From: Sphingomonas sp. DG1-23
GTDB taxonomy: Bacteria; Pseudomonadota; Alphaproteobacteria; Sphingomonadales; Sphingomonadaceae
DNA length: 64,000 nt
Assembly: GCF_030730875.1 (NCBI RefSeq)
Contig: NZ_JAVAMA010000004.1
Span: 310,001 to 374,000 of the forward strand
Direction: 5' to 3'
Positions 58,275 through 64,000 of the stretch are shown piece by piece (within the stretch, counting starts at the first letter, position 1; every line of letters starts with the position of its first letter). The position numbers and the translations under genes are program-made. The notes beneath the pieces were generated by a model that saw only the letters and a list, made by a program, of their open reading frames with translations, was not told the origin of the DNA and made no database searches.

Positions 58275-59279
58275 GTGCATACCGACGGTACCGTCAGCAT
58301 TGTCGTCAACGGCGAGCACAAGCGCGTCACCGCGGGGCTCACCCTCATCCAGCTGGCCGAGCAGCTCGGGCTGGTGCCCGAAAAGATCGCCGTCGAGCGC
58401 AACCTCGAGGTGGTGCCGCGCTCGACGCTGGGCGAAGTCGTGGTCAGGGACGGCGACGAGCTCGAGATCGTCCATTTCGTCGGCGGCGGCGACCATGCCG
58501 GACGAGTCGCGGACGACAGCTGGAGCGTCGCCGGCAGAACCTTCCGCTCGAGGCTGATCGTCGGCACCGGCAAGTACAAGGATTTCGAGCAGAATGCCGC
58601 GGCGGTGGCGGCGTCGGGCGCCGAGATCGTCACGGTGGCGGTGCGCCGGGTCAACGTGTCCGATCCCAACGCGCCGATGCTCACCGACTATATCGACCCG
58701 AAGAAGATCACCTACCTTCCCAACACCGCGGGCTGCTTCGACGCCGAATCGGCGATCCGCACCTTGCGGCTGGCGCGCGAGGCTGGCGGCTGGGAGCTGG
58801 TCAAGCTCGAGGTGCTCGGCGAGGCGCGGACGCTCTATCCCGACATGGTCGAGACCTTGCGTGCAACCGAGGTGCTGGCGAACGAAGGCTTCAAGCCGAT
58901 GGTCTATTGCGTCGACGATCCGATCGCGGCGAAGCGGCTCGAAGATGCCGGCGCGGTGGCGATCATGCCCTTGGGCGCGCCGATCGGCTCGGGGCTGGGC
59001 ATCCAGAACCAGGTGACGATCCGGCTGATCGTCGAAGGCGCGAAGGTGCCGGTGCTGGTCGATGCCGGAGTCGGCTCGGCGAGCGACGCGGCGGTGGCGA
59101 TGGAGCTCGGCTGCGACGGCGTGCTGATGAACACCGCGATCGCCGAGGCGAAGGATCCTATCCTGATGGCATCGGCGATGAAGGCGGCGGTCGAGGCGGG
59201 GCGGCTGTCCTACCGCGCCGGCCGGATGGCCAAGCGTCGCTATGCCGATCCGAGCAGCCCGCTGGCGGGACTGATCTGA
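58275..59279 (+). CDS. thiG: fused sulfur carrier ThiS / thiazole synthase ThiG
   Basis: 334 residues. Residues 1-72 are a ThiS-like ubiquitin fold: [20 protein letters not shown] ending in HFVGGG (70-72), the usual ThiS terminus. After a short linker ThiG follows ([60 protein letters not shown] with the Schiff-base lysine, and [11 protein letters not shown]). Together they make the thiazole phosphate of thiamine. In separate proteins the ThiS C-terminal glycine is thiocarboxylated; here it is internal. Start GTG 58275 with GGAGG 6 nt upstream. Confidence 0.92.
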   Translation: MHTDGTVSIVVNGEHKRVTAGLTLIQLAEQLGLVPEKIAVERNLEVVPRSTLGEVVVRDGDELEIVHFVGGGDHAGRVADDSWSVAGRTFRSRLIVGTGKYKDFEQNAAAVAASGAEIVTVAVRRVNVSDPNAPMLTDYIDPKKITYLPNTAGCFDAESAIRTLRLAREAGGWELVKLEVLGEARTLYPDMVETLRATEVLANEGFKPMVYCVDDPIAAKRLEDAGAVAIMPLGAPIGSGLGIQNQVTIRLIVEGAKVPVLVDAGVGSASDAAVAMELGCDGVLMNTAIAEAKDPILMASAMKAAVEAGRLSYRAGRMAKRRYADPSSPLAGLI

Positions 59280-59286
59280 CATAAAT

Positions 59287-59313
59287 GCCTCCCCGAGCTT
59301 TGCTCGGGGAGGC
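59287..59313. terminator. bidirectional terminator between thiSG and the methyltransferase
   Basis: GCCTCCCCGAGC and GCTCGGGGAGGC form a perfect 12-bp stem around TTT, between converging genes. The minus strand continues ATTTAT. Confidence 0.75.
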
Positions 59314-59314
59314 T

Positions 59315-59908
59315 TCACGCCTTTCGCGCCAGCCAGACCGATCGCCCGCCGGTCATGACGTCCTCCGGCGCGAACGCCACTTCGAGCAGCCCATGCTCCG
59401 CGAACAATGCGCGATATTCGGCCGGGGCGAGGCTGGCATGGTACAGTTCCTCGCCGAACTGGCAGCCCATCGCTTCGCCCTGCGCGGGGCCGGTGTTGAA
59501 CAACAGCGTGCCCCCCGGTTCGAGCAGATCCGCCACCTTGGCCAGCGCCGCGTTCTGCTCCCCCGGGCGCAGATGGAACAGGCTGTCCCACGCGATCACG
59601 CCATGGAAGCGCGTGTCGAGCGCCAGTTCGCGCATGTCGCCGCAGATCCACTGGTGCCGGCTGAAGCGCGTGCGGGCGAGCGCGATCATCCGTTCGGAAA
59701 CGTCGATCCCGGTCAGCCTCCGGTCGCGGTCGATCAGATAGCGGGCGATCGGTTCGCCTGCGCCGCAGCCGAGATCGAGGACATGCCCGTTTTTGGGTAC
59801 CCCGAGCAGGAAGCGGTCCAGCCAGCCGCGCTCGACGAAATTCTGGCGGCGCGCTTCGTCGAAAGCACGGGCATGGCGTTCGTAATGTTCGGCAATCCGA
59901 TCGGGCAT
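59315..59908 (-). CDS. class I SAM-dependent methyltransferase
   Basis: 197 residues. SAM motif I is VLDLGCGAGEPIARYLIDRD, the acidic loop GIDVSERMIALARTRF follows, and ICGDMRELALDTRFHGVIAW ends the core. Substrate unknown. I start at ATG 59908 (MPDRIAEHYERHARAFDEAR) with GGGG upstream; GTG 59950 would add 14 residues. Confidence 0.88.
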   Translation of the reverse strand: MPDRIAEHYERHARAFDEARRQNFVERGWLDRFLLGVPKNGHVLDLGCGAGEPIARYLIDRDRRLTGIDVSERMIALARTRFSRHQWICGDMRELALDTRFHGVIAWDSLFHLRPGEQNAALAKVADLLEPGGTLLFNTGPAQGEAMGCQFGEELYHASLAPAEYRALFAEHGLLEVAFAPEDVMTGGRSVWLARKA

Positions 59909-60000
59909 TGCAGGAACCCCGCCCGGCGCGAACCGTTGTTGGAAGTGCACGCAATACAGGGCGCAGCTACGCGCCGGTTCGCGGCCAGGAGATTGAAATC

Positions 60001-60171
60001 ATGGGTGAACTTGTCGACAAGATCAAGGGCAACCTCGACGAGGCTGCCGGCAAGATCAAGCAGCAGAGCAACGACCCCGAGACCCGCGACGAAGGCGCCG
60101 CGCAGGAGCTCAAGGGCAAGGGCGAGCAATTCGCCGGCAAGATCAAGGGCGCGCTCGGCGACGATATCTGA
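60001..60171 (+). CDS. CsbD family stress protein
   Basis: 56 residues. MGELVDKIKGNLDEAAGKIK and KGKGEQFAGKIKGALGDDI fit the CsbD fold (pattern W/x-K-x-K-G with repeated GK-K). These small charged proteins are induced by general stress; function unclear. SD AGGAG is 8 nt before the ATG. A longer frame upstream overlaps the methyltransferase start and is discarded. Confidence 0.9.
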   Translation: MGELVDKIKGNLDEAAGKIKQQSNDPETRDEGAAQELKGKGEQFAGKIKGALGDDI

Positions 60172-60190
60172 CGCCGGGCGTCGACGCAGG

Positions 60191-60221
60191 AAAGGGCGGT
60201 CCCGGCCGGGCCGCCCTTTTC
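60191..60221 (+). terminator. Rho-independent terminator after csbD gene
   Basis: AAAGGGCGG pairs with CCGCCCTTT with an inner CCCGGCCGGG, followed by TCGTGT. Confidence 0.8.
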
Positions 60222-60237
60222 GTGTCGGTCGGTTCGA

Positions 60238-60477
60238 TCAGTCGGGGACGTAGAACGACCAGAGCCCGCTTGCCAGCTTGCTCGCCGCGAACTTGACCGG
60301 GCGGTGCGAATTTCCGACCTCGCAGATCATGTAGGACTGGGTTTCGATCGGCTCGAGCGGATTGGGCAGCATCACCGTCTTGCTGCCGAGCCAGCGCCAT
60401 TCCTGCTGCCACACTTTCACACCGGAAAGCGCGAGCTGGTCGCCTTCTCTGCCGATGTGCGCCGTCTTCCAACCCAT
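60238..60477 (-). CDS. conserved hypothetical protein, 79 residues
   Basis: 79 residues. MGWKTAHIGREGDQLALSGV, KVWQQEWRWLGSKTVMLPNP and QSYMICEVGNSHRPVKFAAS. No membrane segment or signal peptide, rich in Trp; I recognise no family. AAGGAG lies 6 nt before the ATG. It is transcribed with, and 39 bases below, the ThDP enzyme. Confidence 0.65.
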   Translation of the reverse strand: MGWKTAHIGREGDQLALSGVKVWQQEWRWLGSKTVMLPNPLEPIETQSYMICEVGNSHRPVKFAASKLASGLWSFYVPD

Positions 60478-60516
60478 TTCAGTCTCCTTGCCCCCATTAT
60501 AGAGGCAAGCGGCCGG

Positions 60517-62169
60517 TCAGCGGTTTCGGATCGCCGCGATTGTGGTGCCGGGCGTGATGAATTCCACATCGGTCTTGAGGTGGAGCAGCCGGACGCCCTT
60601 CTGCCGCAACGCACGCTCCAGCGCGGGCGCGAATTCCGCGGTGCGCTCGACCGTCTCGGCCCAGCAGCCATAGGCCCGTCCGAGCGCCGCGAAGTCCGGA
60701 TTGTGCAGCCGCGTGCCCGAGAGCCGCGCCGGATATTCGCGCTCCTGATGCATGCGGATCGTGCCGTACGCGCCATTGTCGATCACCAGCACGAGGATGT
60801 TCGCGTCATGCTGGATCGCCGTGGCGAGTTCCTGCCCGTTCATCAGGAAATCGCCGTCGCCGGCGAGCGCGACCACCGCGCGATCGGGCGCGCGCAAAGC
60901 CGCGGCGACCGCGGCGGGGACGCCATAGCCCATGGCGCCCGCGGTGGGCGCGAGCTGCGACGGTTGCGCGCCATAGCGCCAGAACCGGTGCCACCAGCTC
61001 GAGAAATTGCCCGCGCCGTTGCAGATGACCGTGTCCGCCGGCATCGCCTCGCGCATCGCCGCGACGCATTGGCCGAGATCGAGCGTCACGCCCTCGCGCG
61101 GGCTCGGAGTCGACCAGTCAAGCCATTCGGCATGCGCCTCGGCGGCCGCGCCTCCGCGGATCGCGCCGATATTCTCAAGCCCCGCGGCGCCGGCAAAGCT
61201 CGCCATGTCGGCGCAGATCGCGACATCGGCGCGATAGACTCGGCCCAGTTCGTTGGGATCGGGATGGACGTGGATCAGCGTCTGGCCGGGATGGTCGGGG
61301 GTGATCAGCGTATAGCCGTCGGTGGTCGCCTCGCCGAGCCGCGCGCCGACCGCGAGGATCAGGTCGGCGCCCTTGATCCGCGAGACCAGCTTCGGACTGG
61401 GGCCATAGCCGAGATTGCCGGCAAATGCCGGCGATCCGGCGGGAAGCGCGTCCTGCCGCCGGAATGCGCTGGCGACCGGCAGGCCGATCCGCTCGGCGAA
61501 GGTGGCGAAGGCCGCGCCCGCCGCCGCGGTCCAGCCGGCGCCGCCGACGATCGCGACCGGCCGCTCGGCCTGCTGGATCAACGCGGTCATCGCCTGCATC
61601 GCATGCCGGTCGGGCGCCTGGGTGATCCGCGGCAGAGGCGGGCGGTCCGTGGCGGCCACCACGTCGCACAGCATGTCCTCGGGCAATGCGATCACCACCG
61701 GGCCGGGCCGGCCGGTAGTCGCGACGTTCCACGCCCGCGCGACATATTCGGGAATCCGCGCGGCATCTTCGATCCGCGTCGCCCATTTGGCGATCGGGCC
61801 GAAGAATGCGGGGAAATCGACTTCCTGAAAGCCTTCGCGGTCACGCATGCCGCGGTCGACATCGCCGATGAACAGCAGCATCGGCTGCGAATCCTGCATC
61901 GCGACATGGACGCCGATGCTGGCGTTGGTCGCGCCGGGGCCGCGGGTGACGAACGCCACGCCGGGCCGCCCGGTCATCGCGCCGTCGGCGCACGCCATGA
62001 AGCCGACTCCGCCTTCCTGCCGGCAGGTGACGAGGTCGATCGCCGGCGTGTCGTGCAGCGCGTCGAGCACGGCGAGGAAGCTCTCGCCCGGGACATGGAA
62101 GATGCGGTCGCAGCCTTGCGCCACGAGATTGTCGACGAGGATGCGGCCGCCGGTGCGAAGTTCGGTCAT
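60517..62169 (-). CDS. ThDP-dependent enzyme of the acetolactate synthase family
   Basis: 550 residues. The N-terminal pyrimidine-binding domain has CRQEGGVGFMACADG with the catalytic glutamate E52. The C-terminal PP domain has GDGDFLMNGQELATAIQHDA, the G-D-G...N ThDP motif. Members include acetolactate synthase, benzoylformate decarboxylase and 5-guanidino-2-oxopentanoate decarboxylase; without the small ilvN subunit nearby the biosynthetic acetolactate role is doubtful. Specificity unknown. Confidence 0.88.
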   Translation of the reverse strand: MTELRTGGRILVDNLVAQGCDRIFHVPGESFLAVLDALHDTPAIDLVTCRQEGGVGFMACADGAMTGRPGVAFVTRGPGATNASIGVHVAMQDSQPMLLFIGDVDRGMRDREGFQEVDFPAFFGPIAKWATRIEDAARIPEYVARAWNVATTGRPGPVVIALPEDMLCDVVAATDRPPLPRITQAPDRHAMQAMTALIQQAERPVAIVGGAGWTAAAGAAFATFAERIGLPVASAFRRQDALPAGSPAFAGNLGYGPSPKLVSRIKGADLILAVGARLGEATTDGYTLITPDHPGQTLIHVHPDPNELGRVYRADVAICADMASFAGAAGLENIGAIRGGAAAEAHAEWLDWSTPSPREGVTLDLGQCVAAMREAMPADTVICNGAGNFSSWWHRFWRYGAQPSQLAPTAGAMGYGVPAAVAAALRAPDRAVVALAGDGDFLMNGQELATAIQHDANILVLVIDNGAYGTIRMHQEREYPARLSGTRLHNPDFAALGRAYGCWAETVERTAEFAPALERALRQKGVRLLHLKTDVEFITPGTTIAAIRNR

Positions 62170-62201
62170 GCCGGCTTCCTACCGTGATGCGCGCCAAACG
62201 C

Positions 62202-62240
62202 AAAAAGGGCCGCGCGAGCGATTGCCCGCGCGACCCGATT
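62202..62240 (-). terminator. terminator after the beta-barrel protein gene
   Basis: On the minus strand GGGTCGCGCGGGC pairs with GCTCGCGCGGCCC around AATC, followed by TTTTT. Confidence 0.85.
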
Positions 62241-62256
62241 TTGCGTGATCAGACGA

Positions 62257-62775
62257 TCAGAAACGGATGCCGAGGCCCGCGGTCACCTGGTCGCGATTGA
62301 GGTCGAGTTCCTCGTAGCGCGAATAGCGATACTCGACCTTGCCGTAGAAGCGGCCGAAATTGTGCTCGACGCCGCCGCCGAAGCGATAGCCGTCGGTGTT
62401 GGCCGAGCCGAGGCCCTCCACGTTGACGCGCGCGTTGGTCAGACCGCCCTTGGCGTAGACCAGAGTGTTCGGCAGTGCGACGAAGCCGATACGGCCGCCG
62501 ACATAGAGGTCGCGACCGGCGCTGGCGCCGTCTTCCTCGGTGGTCGAGCCGGTGATCTCTGCCTCGGCGCCGATCACGGCGCGACCGATCTGCGCATCAT
62601 AGCCGAGCGCGCCACCATAGGTGAAGCCCGACGAACCCTCGCCGAGGCCGCCGACATGATCCCAGCCGGCGACGACTTCCGCGCGCGGGCCAGTGAAGCT
62701 CGAAGCCGCATCCTGAGCGAAAGCGGGCGTGGCAAGAGTTGCGAGGGCAAGCGCCGACACTGCGAACAAACGCAT
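62257..62775 (-). CDS. outer-membrane beta-barrel protein (OmpA-like 8-stranded type)
   Basis: 172 residues. Signal peptide MRLFAVSALALATLATPAFA. The mature part is an alternating barrel pattern (AEVVAGWDHVGGLGEGSSGF, GRFYGKVEYRYSRYEELDLN) ending in AGLGIRF, with the terminal aromatic residue. It resembles small outer-membrane proteins of the OmpA/Omp25 type. SD GAAGGA lies 7 nt from the ATG. Role unknown, likely structural. Confidence 0.88.
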   Translation of the reverse strand: MRLFAVSALALATLATPAFAQDAASSFTGPRAEVVAGWDHVGGLGEGSSGFTYGGALGYDAQIGRAVIGAEAEITGSTTEEDGASAGRDLYVGGRIGFVALPNTLVYAKGGLTNARVNVEGLGSANTDGYRFGGGVEHNFGRFYGKVEYRYSRYEELDLNRDQVTAGLGIRF

Positions 62776-63077
62776 TATTATATCCTTCGTACTATACTAC
62801 ACCGGTCCCAGAAGAGGGCCGGGGAGCGCTACGTAGGATTGAAAATTTCCGGGTCAACGTTTGCAATGCTGCAGCGCGGTAACAAAATTGAAACCGTAAC
62901 TATTTTGCAACATCTGCAATGTTCTGCAGTCGTTCCGTGCGCGTATCATATAGGGGTCCTGGCGAGGTTTCCAAGGTTGCGCTGCAACAAAAGCAAAGTT
63001 GAAAGTCGATTCAGGTTCGCTTGACCGCGCGCCCGGGGGCGGATTATCGCGGCGCCAGGTCAGGAGAGAATCGCGCG
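62776..63077. promoter_or_regulatory. 302-nt divergent intergenic region, comparatively AT-rich
   Basis: No coding sequence. It separates the beta-barrel gene (-) from the CoA-transferase gene (+). TGCAATGCTGCAG at 62862-62874 and TGCAATGTTCTGCAG at 62915-62929 repeat a TGCAATG...CTGCAG motif. Poly-A/T stretches (AAAATTG) lie around. Candidate promoters in both directions, none assigned. Confidence 0.45.
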
Positions 63078-63785
63078 ATGAACAAGCTCTATCCCAACGC
63101 CGAAGCAGCGCTGGAAGGGCTGCTGTTCGACGGCATGACCCTGTGTGCCGGCGGCTTCGGGCTGTGCGGCATCCCCGAGCGGCTGATCGACGCGCTCCAG
63201 GCCGCGGGAGTCAAGGACCTCACCATCGCCTCGAACAATGCCGGCATCGACAATGAGGGCCTGGGCAAGCTGCTCCGCTCGCGTCAGGTGAGGAAGATGA
63301 TCAGTTCCTATGTCGGCGAGAACAAGGAATTCGAGCGCCAATATCTGAGCGGCGAGCTCGAGGTCGAATTCTGCCCGCAAGGCACGCTTGCCGAGCGCTG
63401 CCGCGCCGGCGGGGCGGGGATCCCGGGCTTCTACACCAGGACCGGCGTCGGCACGCAGGTCGCCGAGGGCAAGGAGGTCAAGATCTTCGACGGCGAGGAA
63501 TATGTGCTCGAGCGCGGCATCCGCGCCGATCTGTCGATCATCAAGGGCTGGAAGGCCGACGAGAGCGGCAACCTCATCTTCCGCAAGACCGCGCGCAACT
63601 TCAACCAGCCGATGGCGACCGCGGGCAGGATCTGCGTCGCCGAAGTCGAGGAAGTCGTGCCGGTCGGCAGCCTCGATCCCGATGCCATCCATTTGCCGGG
63701 CATCTATGTGAAGCGGCTGATCGTCGGCGCGCCGTACGACAAGAAGATCGAATTCCGCACCGTGCGCGCCCGCGAGGCGGCGTGA
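63078..63785 (+). CDS. scoA: 3-oxoacid CoA-transferase, subunit A
   Basis: 235 residues. It transfers CoA from succinyl-CoA to 3-oxoacids with subunit [21 protein letters not shown], the Ala/Gly-rich [20 protein letters not shown] and [20 protein letters not shown] are family signatures. Start ATG 63078 with CAGGAGAG upstream; an earlier in-frame start is not typical. Subunit B is beyond the next gene or the window end. Confidence 0.95.
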   Translation: MNKLYPNAEAALEGLLFDGMTLCAGGFGLCGIPERLIDALQAAGVKDLTIASNNAGIDNEGLGKLLRSRQVRKMISSYVGENKEFERQYLSGELEVEFCPQGTLAERCRAGGAGIPGFYTRTGVGTQVAEGKEVKIFDGEEYVLERGIRADLSIIKGWKADESGNLIFRKTARNFNQPMATAGRICVAEVEEVVPVGSLDPDAIHLPGIYVKRLIVGAPYDKKIEFRTVRAREAA

Positions 63786-64000
63786 TCCCGGCGCGGCTCC
63801 CGGCCGGCTTCGCGCTCGTGACGGCAGGCGCTGTTCTGCTGTCGGGTTGCGCCGCCGCCGTGATCGCGGCGCCGCTCGCGGCCGGCGCGGGCGTGCTCAA
63901 GGCAGGCAGTCAGGACCGCCCGTCAAGGCGTCAGCGCGCGCAGACACAGGCAGCGCCGAAGCCCGGACAGGTCCTCACCGCCGCGGACGGAAGCAAGGTC
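63782..64000 (+). CDS. putative lipoprotein, 5' part only
   Basis: 73 codons with no stop before the window ends. GTG 63782 overlaps the scoA stop (GTGA). The lipobox is AVLLSGCAA with the cysteine at residue 23, then a small hydrophobic stretch and a Gln/Arg-rich linker. The rest is outside the window; an enzyme domain may follow. Confidence 0.65.
   Translation, partial: MIPARLPAGFALVTAGAVLLSGCAAAVIAAPLAAGAGVLKAGSQDRPSRRQRAQTQAAPKPGQVLTAADGSKV

Overview
The window is high-GC, gene-dense chromosomal DNA of an alphaproteobacterium, most likely Sphingomonas or a close relative (Sphingomonadaceae). The basis is gene order (str, S10, spc and alpha ribosomal clusters joined, with no rpmJ between secY and rpsM), a Gly/Arg-rich N-terminal extension on ribosomal protein S5, a TonB-dependent receptor, and intergenic palindromes of the GTCATCCCGGC...GCCGGGATGAC and TTCGCCCTGAGC types that I associate with this group. 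The assignment rests on reading the sequence only; no search was run.

Bases 1-32513 hold the ribosomal superoperon on the + strand: rpsL (3' end)-rpsG-fusA-tuf, then rpsJ-rplC-rplD-rplW-rplB-rpsS-rplV-rpsC-rplP-rpmC-rpsQ-rplN-rplX-rplE-rpsN-rpsH-rplF-rplR-rpsE-rpmD, then rplO-secY-adk, rpsM-rpsK-rpoA and finally rplQ. It is interrupted four times. Between tuf and rpsJ there is a GIY-YIG endonuclease gene broken by a nonsense codon. Between rpmD and rplO there is a reverse-strand gene for an eCIS-core (DUF4157) HExxH protein with a possible cysteine-peptidase C-terminus, next to a strong terminator. Between adk and rpsM lie a polysaccharide deacetylase, an SRPBCC protein, two small proteins (one like the acid-shock protein Asr) and an OmpR/HAMP-kinase two-component pair. 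Between rpoA and rplQ lie a large STAND-type NTPase and a TonB-dependent receptor.

The most exciting locus is 25649-29308. It encodes a 1219-residue protein with an N-terminal PD-(D/E)xK (Mrr-like) nuclease domain, a P-loop NTPase of STAND type, and ten 34-residue helical repeats, eight of them nearly identical. This is the layout of an Avs-like anti-phage sensor-effector, here set inside the ribosomal operon. The anti-phage role is inference.

Bases 32530-39052 carry secreted enzymes: a prolyl oligopeptidase, a lipoprotein, a serine hydrolase, a GH84 hexosaminidase and a small secreted protein. Bases 39134-47674 are housekeeping: guaA, a lipoprotein, a GNAT protein, an ArsC/YffB protein, a membrane protein, panB, the yfgM-bamB-der cluster and an Hpt phosphotransfer protein. 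Bases 47765-50960 (- strand) hold bacterioferritin and its ferredoxin with a candidate Fur site, a DUF418 membrane protein, a nitroreductase and a DUF3052 protein. After that come purL, a second small secreted protein, a phospholipase D-like protein with arsC, the aroQ-accB-accC operon, a thiS-thiG fusion gene, a methyltransferase, a CsbD stress protein, a ThDP-dependent acetolactate-synthase-like enzyme, an outer-membrane beta-barrel protein, and the start of a 3-oxoacid CoA-transferase locus that runs off the window. No tRNA, rRNA, CRISPR array, insertion sequence or replication origin was seen.
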